Shown here piece after piece: positions 1 through 8,040 of a stretch of DNA of 35,932 nt. The position numbers were made by a program, and so were the translations under genes. Source of the stretch: Streptomyces sp. H27-H5 (GTDB lineage Bacteria; Actinomycetota; Actinomycetes; Streptomycetales; Streptomycetaceae); NCBI RefSeq assembly GCF_026627505.1, contig NZ_JAPNLK010000082.1:1-35932 (forward strand), given 5' to 3'. Below the pieces are notes generated by a model that worked only from the letters and a program-made list of their open reading frames with translations, searched no databases and was not told the origin of the DNA. Each line of letters begins with the position of its first letter. Position 1 is the stretch's first letter.

Positions 1-77
1 CCGGCACCGACATCGGCCACCCCAACGACGCCTTCGACACCGCCGCCATCGTCCACCTCGCCGACCACGAGGCGTGA
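1..77 (+). CDS. 3' end of an unidentified gene
   Basis: An open frame enters from the left edge and reads 24 codons from base 3 to a TGA at 75-77. The visible C-terminus ends in HLADHEA, and the third codon positions are almost all G or C, as in real Streptomyces genes. Too little is present to name a family. A 92-base gap separates it from the next gene. Confidence 0.45.
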   Translation, partial: GTDIGHPNDAFDTAAIVHLADHEA

Positions 78-169
78 CCGCACCCAACCCGCCCAACCGG
101 AAAAGGACCTGCAACGCGCTGCACTAGCATCGAGAGCAGGAAGTCACGGACGAGGAAGAGGTAGGGGAC

Positions 170-397
170 ATGGACGGGATCCGAGCGATGTTCGAGGGCA
201 TGCCGTGGTGGGTCAAGTGGATCGCCGTTCCCCTGCTGGCTCTGCTCGTCTTCGGCGGTGTGATCACGACCGTTCTCGGCACGCTGATCGCGCTCGTCTT
301 CAAGCTGCTGCTCTTCGTCGCCCTGGTCGGCGGTCTGATCTTCGTGGTCAAGAAGTTCACCGGCGCCGGTTCGAAGTCCTCCTCCCGGGACTGGTAG
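170..397 (+). CDS. Small membrane protein (DUF5326-like)
   Basis: A 75-residue protein starting at an ATG preceded by the purine-rich GAGGAAGAGG. Residues about 16-60 form two closely spaced hydrophobic segments (from WIAVPLLALLVFGGV and through LLLFVALVGGLIFVV), so it should be an integral membrane protein with a short basic, serine-rich tail ending SKSSSRDW. I recognise it as one of the small conserved Streptomyces membrane proteins usually labelled DUF5326; that name is from memory. Function is unknown. It lies upstream of the sporulation genes ssgR and ssgA on the same strand, but a 250-base gap with hairpins separates them, so co-transcription is uncertain. Confidence 0.65.
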   Translation: MDGIRAMFEGMPWWVKWIAVPLLALLVFGGVITTVLGTLIALVFKLLLFVALVGGLIFVVKKFTGAGSKSSSRDW

Positions 398-591
398 GAC
401 AACCGGATCGACCGTCACCGGGATTGAGCCAGGAGGGGGAACGTGACGTGTGAAACCGTCCATACCCCAGGAATCGGCGGATAGAGTGGCAATCTGTGCC
501 GTTCCCGGGGCACCGAAAAGCCGGTACGGCCGCTCTGACCCGCGGCTATGACGCATAGCCGACACGTGTGACCCCCAGGATCACGGCATGT

Positions 592-630
592 GCGGGGGTG
601 GCCCCCGCAGAGCGGGCCCTCAAGGCCCGC
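592..630 (+). promoter_or_regulatory. Two tandem hairpins in the ssgR leader
   Basis: Two perfect 7-bp stems lie back to back just upstream of ssgR: 592-598 with 602-608 (3-base loop), and 612-618 with 624-630 (5-base loop). Neither is followed by a T-run. The second ends 20 bases before the TTG start codon, 10 bases before the ribosome-binding site. They could end transcription from the small gene upstream, attenuate ssgR, or bind a regulator as DNA dyads. The rest of the 253-base gap shows nothing I can assign. Confidence 0.45.
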
Positions 631-650
631 GCCATGCCTGGGGGTGAGCT

Positions 651-1421
651 TTGTCTTCGGTTCCCAATTCCGCTGTACCGACTCTGATCGGTTCGGTGCA
701 GCGGGCGCTGAGACTGCTCGAAGCCGTGGCCTCCCACAGCGGGGGAGCGCCGGCGAAGCAACTGGCGCGCGAAGCCGGGCTCCCGCTTCCCACCGCGTAT
801 CACCTGCTGCGCACCCTGACCCACGAGGGCTATCTGCGCAGGGAGGGCGGAGTCTTCGTACTCGGCGATGCCGCGGGCCGGCTGGCCGTTGGGGGACTTC
901 AGCAGAAACGTCGCAGCATGATCCTCGATTCGCTCGCCCACTTCCGCGACGCCGTGGGGGCTCCCGTCTACTTCGCGGTTTTCCGCGAGGGTGAGATCGA
1001 GGTCGTGGGTGTCTCGGACACCCCGTCCAGCCCGGCCTGCGAGGAGTGGGCGGACTTCCGTGAGACCGGCCACGCTCACGCCATCGGCCAGTGCCTGTTG
1101 GGCCAGCTCGACGACGATACGCGCAAGGACTACTACGAGCGGCACCCGGTTGAGCCCATCACCCCGTACACGGTGCGGGACATGCGCTCCCTGGAGCAGC
1201 GCATCGGATCCCTGGGGCGGATGCAGCCGGTTGTCGAGCGGCAGGAGTACTCCCTCGGCACGGTGTGCGCGGCCATCCCGATCACGGCGGGTGACACCGC
1301 CGCGACGATGGCCATTTCTCTCCCCCTGCACCAGGAGGGCGAGTTGCTCTATGTAGCCAATCGACTACGGAGTGAAGTAGGCGCGCTGTTGAGCACCCTC
1401 TCCTTCTCTATCAGTATCTGA
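651..1421 (+). CDS. ssgR: SsgR, IclR-family activator of ssgA
   Basis: A 256-residue IclR-family transcription factor. The N-terminal winged helix (about residues 12-72: SVQRALRLLEAVASH, then LPLPTAYHLLRTL) is followed by the IclR effector domain (about 80-250). Its position directly upstream of ssgA identifies it as SsgR, known in Streptomyces as the activator needed for ssgA transcription during sporulation. The start is a TTG preceded at proper spacing by GGGGGTGAG; no alternative in-frame ATG lies between the hairpins and this codon. A TTG start with leader hairpins suggests low or tuned expression. It ends 96 bases before ssgA, enough room for a separate ssgA promoter. Confidence 0.93.
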   Translation: MSSVPNSAVPTLIGSVQRALRLLEAVASHSGGAPAKQLAREAGLPLPTAYHLLRTLTHEGYLRREGGVFVLGDAAGRLAVGGLQQKRRSMILDSLAHFRDAVGAPVYFAVFREGEIEVVGVSDTPSSPACEEWADFRETGHAHAIGQCLLGQLDDDTRKDYYERHPVEPITPYTVRDMRSLEQRIGSLGRMQPVVERQEYSLGTVCAAIPITAGDTAATMAISLPLHQEGELLYVANRLRSEVGALLSTLSFSISI

Positions 1422-1517
1422 AAACTCACTCCTTGTGATCTGCAAGCACTTCCACCACTCTTGTCAAGAGGCCTCGAGGGACCATTCCTGGCCACTTCCA
1501 TGACAGCGGGGTAGGCA

Positions 1518-1967
1518 ATGCGCGAGTCCGTACAGGCAGAGGTCATGATGAAGTTCCTCGTCTCCGAGGAGCTTTCGTTCCGCATCCCGGTGGAACTCCG
1601 GTACGACGCTCACGACCCCTACGCGGTGCGCCTGACCTTCCACCTCCCCGGAGACGCGCCTGTGACCTGGGCATTCGGCCGAGAACTGCTCCTCGACGGC
1701 ATCAACAAGGCCTGCGGGGAAGGTGATGTGCACATCTCTCCCACCGAGCCGGAAGAGCTGTCCGATGTGCACATCCGTCTGCAGGTCGGTGGAGACCGGG
1801 CGCTGTTCCGTGCCGGCGCGGCGCCGCTCGTCGCGTTTCTCGACCGGACCGACCGGCTCGTTCCGCTCGGTCAGGAGCGCACTCTGAGTGACTTCGAGGG
1901 GAACCTCGACGAGGCGCTCGGCAAGATCCTGGACGAATCCCAGCAGAACGAGCGGAACGCGGGCTGA
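1518..1967 (+). CDS. ssgA: SsgA, sporulation-septum activator (SALP family)
   Basis: A 149-residue SsgA-like protein (SALP). Characteristic stretches include FLVSEELSFRIPVELRY near the N-terminus, the central TFHLPGDAPVTWAFGREL, and PLVAFLDRTDRLVPLGQE. SsgA acts at division sites and tip growth points, recruits SsgB and so helps place FtsZ rings in sporulating aerial hyphae. The chosen ATG gives an N-terminus MRESVQAEVMM, which matches my memory of S. griseus SsgA, and is preceded by GGGGTAGG. A later ATG ten codons in is an alternative start. The gene is transcribed after ssgR and convergent with the YibE/F gene, whose stop lies 63 bases away. Confidence 0.95.
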   Translation: MRESVQAEVMMKFLVSEELSFRIPVELRYDAHDPYAVRLTFHLPGDAPVTWAFGRELLLDGINKACGEGDVHISPTEPEELSDVHIRLQVGGDRALFRAGAAPLVAFLDRTDRLVPLGQERTLSDFEGNLDEALGKILDESQQNERNAG

Positions 1968-2030
1968 GCGGCCGCCCCGTTCGCCGCGTTCACCACCCGC
2001 CGTTGCCCCGGTCCGGTCCCACCCCGACGT

Positions 2031-3455
2031 TCAGCGCTTGCGCCGCCGTCCCCTGCCGCCACGTACCGGCCCCGCGGCCGGCGTGGTGTCCGGAGCGCCC
2101 GGGCGGTCGGCGGAGACCACCAGAGCGGCCAGTGCCGTGGTGACCGGTACCGAGGCCACGAGCCCGATCGAGCCCACGAGGGTCCGTACGATCTCCTCCG
2201 CGACCAGTTCGCTGTTGGCGACCGACCCCATGCTGCTGTTCGCGATCGAGAACAGCAGGAGCAGGGGCAGCGCCGCGCCCGCGTAAGCCAGTACCAGCGT
2301 GTTGACCACGGACGCGATGTGGTCGCGGCCGATCCGGATGCCCGCCCGGTACAGGGCGCGCGGGCCCATCTTCGGGTCGGCCTGGTGGAGTTCCCAGACG
2401 GCCGAGGTCTGGGTGACCGTCACGTCGTCGAGGACGCCGAGGGAACCGATGATCACGCCTGCGAGCAACAGGCCGCTCATGTCGATCTCCGGGTAAAGAC
2501 CGTGGATCAGGCCGGTGTTGTCGTCGGTGTTGCCGCTGAGGAACGCCCAGCCGATGAACCAGGACCCCAACAGGCCGATCAGCAGGAGCGAGACGAGCGT
2601 GCCGAGCACGGCGACCGAGGTGCGCGCGGTCAGCCCGTGACACATGTAGAGGGCGATCAGCATGATCGCGCTGGCCCCGATGACCGCGACGAGCAGGGGG
2701 TTGGACCCCTGGAGGATCGCCGGGAGGATGAAGAGGGTCAGGACGGTGAAGCTGACAGCGAGCGCGATCAGCGCGAACAACCCACGCATCCGCCCGACGA
2801 CGACGACCGCGATGGCGAAGATCCCGGCGAGCAGCGCCATCGGGAACTTCCGATTGACGTCGATCACGGAGTACTGGAGGTCCCGGGGGGCGTCCGGGGC
2901 GTACGCGACCACCACTTCCTGATCCTTCGCCAACTGGCGCGGAGCGCCGGGCTGAACGATCTCGAAGAAGGTCCGGCCCTTGTCGGGGCCGCCGGTGACC
3001 TCGACGGTGGCCTTCTTGCACTCACCGGTCTGCGAGGCCTGGGCCTCCCGGCCCTCGGGGGTCGAGGTGTCGCCCGTGGAGGGCACCTGCGAGGCGTTCA
3101 CCGACTTGCAGTCGACCTGCGCCAGGGTGACGACCTTCCCCTGCTGGGTCTGGCGGTCGAACCCGACGCCGGTCCGCTCGTGGGCGGGGGCACCCCCCGG
3201 CCAGAGGATCACCATGCCGATGAAGACCGCGGTGGCGAAGGGGATCAGTACGGCCGCGATGACCTTGCGCAGGTGCTTGGAAACGGGAGCGGCCGGGCCG
3301 TGGCTGTGGCTGTGGGAATGTCCGTGGGAGGGGCTTGGCACATGCCCGTAGGGGGCGTGTTCGTGGCCGGTGTGACCGGTGTGCTCAACGGGTTCGGTGG
3401 GGGGCTGCGGCGAGGTCGTCACCGGCCGATCATCGCAAGAGATGAGGGGGCCCAC
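2031..3455 (-). CDS. YibE/F-family membrane protein with His-rich N-terminus
   Basis: A 474-residue integral membrane protein of the YibE/F family. A His-rich cytoplasmic leader (about residues 25-55, many HGHS and HTGH units) precedes one membrane helix (about 64-84), an extracytoplasmic domain of about 120 residues and roughly seven further helices. The signature LGVLDDVTVTQTSAVWEL lies in the membrane core. The C-terminus is strongly basic (GRGRRRKR). Function is not established; the His cluster suggests metal binding, which is inference. The start shown is a GTG without a clear Shine-Dalgarno; a second GTG 11 codons later (3422) is equally possible. It diverges from thiC. Confidence 0.88.
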   Translation of the reverse strand: MGPLISCDDRPVTTSPQPPTEPVEHTGHTGHEHAPYGHVPSPSHGHSHSHSHGPAAPVSKHLRKVIAAVLIPFATAVFIGMVILWPGGAPAHERTGVGFDRQTQQGKVVTLAQVDCKSVNASQVPSTGDTSTPEGREAQASQTGECKKATVEVTGGPDKGRTFFEIVQPGAPRQLAKDQEVVVAYAPDAPRDLQYSVIDVNRKFPMALLAGIFAIAVVVVGRMRGLFALIALAVSFTVLTLFILPAILQGSNPLLVAVIGASAIMLIALYMCHGLTARTSVAVLGTLVSLLLIGLLGSWFIGWAFLSGNTDDNTGLIHGLYPEIDMSGLLLAGVIIGSLGVLDDVTVTQTSAVWELHQADPKMGPRALYRAGIRIGRDHIASVVNTLVLAYAGAALPLLLLFSIANSSMGSVANSELVAEEIVRTLVGSIGLVASVPVTTALAALVVSADRPGAPDTTPAAGPVRGGRGRRRKR

Positions 3456-3502
3456 TGTTCAGCACGCCACAGATGACGCTAGCGTGGGGGCACCTTTGCA
3501 CA

Positions 3503-3624
3503 ACGCGGGAGCTCGGAGCACCGGGCTGAGAGGACGCTGATCACCGTACGCACGTCGTCACGACGTACGGGAAGAGGCTGCGTCGACCGCCGAACCTGTT
3601 ACCGGGTAATGCCGGCGTAGGGAG
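3503..3624 (+). promoter_or_regulatory. TPP riboswitch (THI box) of thiC
   Basis: The leader contains the conserved THI-box blocks: CUGAGA at about 3525-3530, then GAACCUG, GGGUAAUGCC and GGCGUAGGGA ending at 3623. Between them lies a long variable arm with GACGC/GCGUC at its base and a perfect CCGTACG/CGTACGG stem. Thiamine pyrophosphate binding should lower ThiC synthesis. The only convincing Shine-Dalgarno for thiC, GGGAG at 3620-3624, is part of the conserved 3' block, so ligand binding can hide the ribosome site directly. Confidence 0.95.
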
Positions 3625-3634
3625 ATCAGGTCTC

Positions 3635-5422
3635 ATGACCATTCAGGACGCACGCACGCCTGCCGTCAGCCAGGACGCCGACGGCCAGACCGAGCGCCAG
3701 CCCGGCTGGCACAAGGGATACCTGGCGGGCTCCCGGCCCGACATCCGGGTGCCGGTCCGCCAGGTCCACCTCACCAACGGCAAGGACGTGACGCTCTACG
3801 ACACGTCCGGTCCGTATACCGACCCCCAGATCGAGACGGACGTCCGTCGGGGTCTCGCTCCGCTCCGCGAGAACTGGATCATCGGTCGCGGCGACACCGA
3901 GGAGTACTCGGGCCGTCCCGTGCGCCCCGAGGACGACGGCATCAAGCACACGTCGCCCCGCGGCGGTCTCAAGAACCTCGACGCGGTCTTCCCGGGCCGG
4001 CCCCGTCAGCCCCGCCGGGGCCGCGGCGGCGCCGCCGTCACGCAGCTCGCGTACGCCCGACGGGGCGAGATCACCCCGGAGATGGAGTACGTCGCGATCC
4101 GCGAGAACGTCTCCCCCGAGGTCGTCCGTGAGGAGATCGCGGCAGGTCGCGCGGTGCTTCCGGCGAACGTGAACCACCCGGAGATCGAGCCGATGATCAT
4201 CGGCAAGCGCTTCCTGGTGAAGGTCAACGCCAACATCGGCAACTCGGCGGTCACCTCCTCCATCGAGGAGGAGGTGGACAAGATGACCTGGGCGACCAAG
4301 TGGGGCGCCGACACGGTCATGGACCTCTCCACCGGCCGCAACATCCACACCACGCGTGAGTGGGTACTGCGCAATTCCCCCGTCCCGATCGGCACCGTGC
4401 CGCTGTACCAGGCGCTGGAGAAGGTCGACGGCCGTGCCGAGGACCTGACGTGGGAGATCTACAAGGACACGGTCATCGAGCAGGCCGAACAGGGCGTCGA
4501 CTACATGACGGTGCACGCCGGCGTACTGCTGCCGTACGTGCCGCTGACCGCCCGTCGCAAGACCGGCATCGTCTCGCGCGGCGGCTCGATCATGGCGGCG
4601 TGGTGCCTCGCGCACCACAAGGAGAACTTCCTCTACACGAACTTCGAGGAGCTCTGCGAGATCCTGGCGACGTACGACGTCACGTACTCGCTGGGTGACG
4701 GCCTGCGCCCCGGATCCATCGCCGACGCGAACGACGAGGCGCAGTTCGCCGAGTTGAGGACGCTGGGCGAGCTGAACACCATCGCCAAGCGGCACAACGT
4801 CCAGACGATGATCGAGGGCCCGGGCCACGTCCCGATGCACAAGATCAAGGAGAACATCGACCTTCAGCAGGAGATCTGCGAGGAGGCGCCGTTCTACACG
4901 CTCGGCCCGCTGACGACCGACGTCGCTCCCGCGTACGACCACATCACCTCCGGCATCGGCGCGGCCATGATCGCCTGGTGGGGCACCGCAATGCTCTGCT
5001 ACGTGACGCCCAAGGAGCACCTGGGTCTGCCCAACCGGGACGACGTGAAGACCGGTGTCATCACGTACAAGATCTCCGCGCACGCGGCCGACCTGGCCAA
5101 GGGGCACCCGGGCGCCCAGGAGTGGGACGACGCCCTGTCGGACGCCCGGTTCGAGTTCCGGTGGGAGGACCAGTTCAACCTGGCCCTCGACCCGGACACG
5201 GCCCGCTCCTTCCACGACGAGACCCTCCCGGCGGAGCCGGCCAAGACCGCGCACTTCTGCTCCATGTGCGGTCCCAAGTTCTGCTCGATGAAGATCTCCC
5301 AGGACATCCGCCGAGAGCACGGTGGTGACCTGAAGGCGGACGAGATCCAGGCGGGCATGGCGGAGAAGTCCGCCGAGTTCGCCGCCTCGGGCAACCGCGT
5401 CTACCTGCCGCTGGCGGACTGA
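3635..5422 (+). CDS. thiC: Phosphomethylpyrimidine synthase ThiC
   Basis: A 595-residue radical-SAM enzyme that converts aminoimidazole ribotide to hydroxymethylpyrimidine phosphate, the pyrimidine half of thiamine. The C-terminal cluster motif CSMCGPKFC (C542, C545, C550; CX2CX4C) holds the [4Fe-4S] cluster. Other family blocks are visible: RENWIIGRGDTEEY, MEYVAIREN, IEGPGHVPMHKIKEN and FYTLGPLTTDVAPAYDHI. Length is normal for bacterial ThiC. The ATG lies 10 bases after the GGGAG embedded in the riboswitch. The gene is monocistronic, closed by a strong hairpin at 5433-5478. Confidence 0.98.
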   Translation: MTIQDARTPAVSQDADGQTERQPGWHKGYLAGSRPDIRVPVRQVHLTNGKDVTLYDTSGPYTDPQIETDVRRGLAPLRENWIIGRGDTEEYSGRPVRPEDDGIKHTSPRGGLKNLDAVFPGRPRQPRRGRGGAAVTQLAYARRGEITPEMEYVAIRENVSPEVVREEIAAGRAVLPANVNHPEIEPMIIGKRFLVKVNANIGNSAVTSSIEEEVDKMTWATKWGADTVMDLSTGRNIHTTREWVLRNSPVPIGTVPLYQALEKVDGRAEDLTWEIYKDTVIEQAEQGVDYMTVHAGVLLPYVPLTARRKTGIVSRGGSIMAAWCLAHHKENFLYTNFEELCEILATYDVTYSLGDGLRPGSIADANDEAQFAELRTLGELNTIAKRHNVQTMIEGPGHVPMHKIKENIDLQQEICEEAPFYTLGPLTTDVAPAYDHITSGIGAAMIAWWGTAMLCYVTPKEHLGLPNRDDVKTGVITYKISAHAADLAKGHPGAQEWDDALSDARFEFRWEDQFNLALDPDTARSFHDETLPAEPAKTAHFCSMCGPKFCSMKISQDIRREHGGDLKADEIQAGMAEKSAEFAASGNRVYLPLAD

Positions 5423-5432
5423 CGCAGGGCGC

Positions 5433-5478
5433 GGTGCCGCCGTTGTCCGGACCGGGGGGATCGGACAGCGGCGGCACC
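5433..5478 (+). terminator. Terminator after thiC
   Basis: A 17-bp stem with one mismatch: 5433-5449 (GGTGCCGCCGTTGTCCG) pairs with 5462-5478, with a 12-base loop. It begins 10 bases after the thiC stop codon. There is no long T-run, as is usual for Streptomyces terminators. Confidence 0.85.
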
Positions 5479-5515
5479 TTCGCCCGTCGGTGGTGACATT
5501 CGCACCTCGAATCCC

Positions 5516-5546
5516 TTGCGTTCGAGTGTGCTTCAACTCCTAGAGT
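5516..5546 (+). promoter_or_regulatory. MerR-type promoter of the aldo/keto reductase
   Basis: TTGCGT (5516-5521) and TAGAGT (5541-5546) are separated by 19 bases, the over-long spacer typical of promoters activated by MerR-family regulators. The spacer region holds an imperfect dyad, GTTCGAG-tgtg-CTTCAAC (5520-5537; five of seven pairs), and GAGT/ACTC at 5524-5539. The expected transcription start falls at or next to the ATG at 5555, so the mRNA is probably leaderless. The regulator is not identified. Confidence 0.55.
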
Positions 5547-5554
5547 CCACCGCC

Positions 5555-6610
5555 ATGACCATGCGATACAGGAATCTGGGCGGGACCGGCATCGAGGTGA
5601 GTGCGCACTGCCTCGGCACGATGATGTTCGGGGCCGTGGGGAACCCGGATCACGAGGAGTGCGTACGGATCATCCACGCCGCGCTCGACCGGGGGATCAA
5701 CTTCGTCGACACCGCGGACATGTACTCCGCGGGCGAGTCGGAGCTGATCGTCGGCAAGGCACTCAAGGGGCGTCGCGACGACGTCGTGCTCGCCACGAAG
5801 GTGCACTTCCAGATGGGGGAGGGACGCAACCGCAGCGGGAACTCGCGGCGGTGGATCGTCCGGGGCGTGGAGGACAGCCTGCGGAGGCTGGACACCGACT
5901 GGATCGACCTCTACCAGGTACACCGGCCCGACCACGGCACCGACGTCGAGGAGACCCTGGCCGTACTCGGTGACCTGGTGCGGGCCGGCAAGATCCGGGC
6001 CTTCGGGTGCTCCACCTTCCCCGCCGAGGAACTCGTCGAGGCGTACCACGTCTCGGAGCGCCGAGCGCTGCCGAGGTTCCGCACGGAGCAGCCGCCGTAC
6101 TCGATCCTCGCGCGCGGCATCGAGGCCGACGTGCTCCCCGTGGCCCGGCGCCAGGGGATGGGCGTCCTGACCTGGAGCCCGCTCGCGTCCGGATTCCTGA
6201 GCGGCAGGTACCGGCTCGGTGGACCGGTCGACCTCACGTCGGGGCGGGCGGCGCTGACGCCCGCCCGGTTCGATCCGGCGATTCCCGGCAACGTCGCGAA
6301 GCTGGAAGCCGTGGAACGGCTCGTCGAGTTGGCCGACGAGATCGGCTGCTCACTCCCGGAACTCGCGGTGGCCTTCCCGGTGGCGCACCCGGCCGTCACC
6401 TCGGTGATCATCGGTCCCCGCACCATGGAGCAGATGGAGTCGCTGGTCGACGGGGCGGGCCTGGTCCTCGACGACGCGGCGCTCGACCGGATCGACGAGA
6501 TCGTGCCGCCGGGCCACAACCTCTACCAGCCCGACGGCGTCTGGCGCCCGACGGCGCTCACGCAGGTCGCGCAGCGGCGGCGGACGCTCGGGGACCGCTC
6601 GGCGGGTTAG
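5555..6610 (+). CDS. Aldo/keto reductase
   Basis: A 351-residue NADPH-dependent aldo/keto reductase of the TIM-barrel superfamily. The catalytic tetrad is complete: D52 and Y57 (FVDTADMY), K82 (ATKVHF) and H123 (YQVHRPDHG). The cofactor region near the C-terminus (SVIIGPRTMEQ) is also present. The substrate cannot be told. The ATG at 5555 is preferred because it follows the -10 box by 8 bases; an ATG two codons downstream is possible. The MerR-type promoter suggests induction by a toxic or redox-active compound, which is inference. Confidence 0.92.
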   Translation: MTMRYRNLGGTGIEVSAHCLGTMMFGAVGNPDHEECVRIIHAALDRGINFVDTADMYSAGESELIVGKALKGRRDDVVLATKVHFQMGEGRNRSGNSRRWIVRGVEDSLRRLDTDWIDLYQVHRPDHGTDVEETLAVLGDLVRAGKIRAFGCSTFPAEELVEAYHVSERRALPRFRTEQPPYSILARGIEADVLPVARRQGMGVLTWSPLASGFLSGRYRLGGPVDLTSGRAALTPARFDPAIPGNVAKLEAVERLVELADEIGCSLPELAVAFPVAHPAVTSVIIGPRTMEQMESLVDGAGLVLDDAALDRIDEIVPPGHNLYQPDGVWRPTALTQVAQRRRTLGDRSAG

Positions 6611-6628
6611 GCGCCGGAGTCGTGCGAT

Positions 6629-6642
6629 GTTTCACGTGAAAC
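6629..6642. other. parS: parS site 1 (ParB binding), exact
   Basis: The sequence GTTTCACGTGAAAC is the exact 14-bp palindromic Streptomyces parS. ParB nucleates here and spreads to form the origin-proximal segregation complex. It lies 19 bases after the aldo/keto reductase stop. Confidence 0.93.
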
Positions 6643-6652
6643 AGACCCGGAT

Positions 6653-6666
6653 GTTTCACGTGAAGC
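6653..6666. other. parS: parS site 2, one mismatch
   Basis: GTTTCACGTGAAGC differs from the consensus at one base (A to G at position 13). It starts 24 bases after parS site 1, so the pair lies roughly on one DNA face. ParB affinity may be reduced. Confidence 0.8.
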
Positions 6667-7079
6667 AGGCATCACGGACCGGACGGGGGCGCGGGAGACG
6701 GCGAACCCGCGGTTGACCTCGGTCTGCCGTCGATAGGTCTCCGGCAGATCGGGCATGGCGAGGAGCCGGTCACAGGCGAGGAGGGAGCCGGCCATGTCCC
6801 CCACCCAGTACGAGGTGATCGAGTGCTCGAAAGCAGCCCCCACCGGTACACCCAGGGCTGGACGCCGTACGGAGTCGAGGCAGCGTTCGATGACGGCGGC
6901 CTCGTTCTTTCAGATCATGCAGAGGCAAATGGTCGGGTTCACGGCCGCTGACCCTGGGGACGGTCTCGCGGGGCCGTGGCACGGCACGCCGGTGCGCGGC
7001 CCGCGTGGACCCCGGAGGCACGGCCAAGTGGCTGCGCCCGATGGGCCGTTCCGCCCCACGTGGGCGGCCTCCGATCAGG

Positions 7080-7892
7080 TCACTCCGATTCGTGGTCCGG
7101 GCCTCCGAAGTCCGGGCTGGTGAAGTCCGGCGGCGAGTAGCCGGGCCGGGTGGCCCCGCCGGAGGTGCCGGGACTCGTGAAGTCCGGTGCGGTGTAACCG
7201 AGGTTGGGCATCCGGCTGGACGGAAGACGTCGGACGGGCGAGCCCGGGCGTGTGCTCGGGTCGGCCAAGGCGTCTCGCAGGAACGGCATGATGCCCCGTT
7301 CCAGCAGGGCGTTGCGCCAGGCCTCCCGTGCGCGGGAGAGCTCGTCGGGTATCGCCACGGTCTCCTCGGCCGCCACCTCGGTGGAGCTGTTGCGGATCGC
7401 GGTCACCAACAGCCCGATCACCGCGAACAGCAGTGCGGCCACGGTGAGGGCGCCGAACAGCCAACCCGCCGTCAGCATCGTTTTGGCGAAGGCGGGTTCG
7501 GGATCGAGCATCTTGAGGCTGTAGCCCACCAGCAGGAAGATCAGCATGGCGGTGCCGGCCAAGACGGGCGCGAGGACGGCCACGATGGCGCTCACTCCCG
7601 CCCCGCCGTCCTGCCCGTCGCCCTGGTGCTCTCCGCCCCTTCCCGAGGCCGTCAGGGCCTCGTCGCGCAGGTCCTCGCGGACCTTCACGAAGTGGTCGTA
7701 CTCGGCGGCGGCCGCCGCCGTCAGGATCGCGCTGGCGCCCATGGCCATGGTGCGCAACTGTTCGGCGTTCAGTCGTTCGCCCAGGGCGGCGAGTTCGGGC
7801 CGTTCGTTCGCTGTGCGCAGCGCCTCGTCGAGGAGCCGATCGAACTCCGGTCGGTCTTCGGTGAGCAGGTGCGGAGCGCTGGTCATGTGCAT
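7080..7892 (-). CDS. Two-helix membrane protein of unknown function
   Basis: About 270 residues. A helical, Ala/Leu/Glu-rich N-terminal part (residues 1-95, ending in a Gly/Asp-rich linker) precedes two membrane helices (about 103-130 and 143-170). The C-terminal tail is rich in Pro, Gly, Ser and Thr and holds two similar units, YTAPDFTSPG and YSPPDFTSPD. No family is recognised. The start shown (ATG at 7892) has GGAG nine bases upstream; an ATG two codons on (7886) is as likely. It lies downstream of the phosphatase gene on the same strand, with a 148-base gap in which I see no strong terminator. The 137 bases upstream of the pseudogene (6943-7079) show nothing I can assign. Confidence 0.8.
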   Translation of the reverse strand: MHMTSAPHLLTEDRPEFDRLLDEALRTANERPELAALGERLNAEQLRTMAMGASAILTAAAAAEYDHFVKVREDLRDEALTASGRGGEHQGDGQDGGAGVSAIVAVLAPVLAGTAMLIFLLVGYSLKMLDPEPAFAKTMLTAGWLFGALTVAALLFAVIGLLVTAIRNSSTEVAAEETVAIPDELSRAREAWRNALLERGIMPFLRDALADPSTRPGSPVRRLPSSRMPNLGYTAPDFTSPGTSGGATRPGYSPPDFTSPDFGGPDHESE

Positions 7893-8040
7893 CCCCCGAT
7901 GCTCCGTACAAGCCGGTATGCCCGCGTAGACCCGGGCGCCGGCACAAACGGAGGAGAGCCTGCTACGGATAGAGCGATGGTAGAGCGACCATGCCACGCC
8001 GTGACAGGGGCTTTCCGGAAATACCCCGCTCAGCGAACGC

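Larger units (their letters stand above)
6607..6942 (-). pseudogene. Remnant of a family 2 glycosyltransferase
   Basis: Reading the minus strand from a GTG at 6942 gives VNPTICLCMI, then a TGA stop, then KNEAAVIERCLDSVR: the N-terminus of a family 2 glycosyltransferase (usually ICLCMIVKNE) with a nonsense codon in place of valine. A few codons later the same frame jumps to GAAFEHSITSYWVGD and LLAMPDLPETYRRQTEVNR, which looks like the C-terminal repeat region of such proteins, so most of the catalytic domain is deleted. The frame then runs through both nearby parS sites, each read as SRET, to a stop at 6607-6609. Family assignment is from motif memory. Confidence 0.65.

Noticed and set aside
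1489..1498. TGGCCACTTC upstream of ssgA as an AdpA site
   Set aside because: It misses the conserved G of the TGGCSNGWWY consensus, which is too degenerate to call from one copy; direct AdpA control cannot be claimed.
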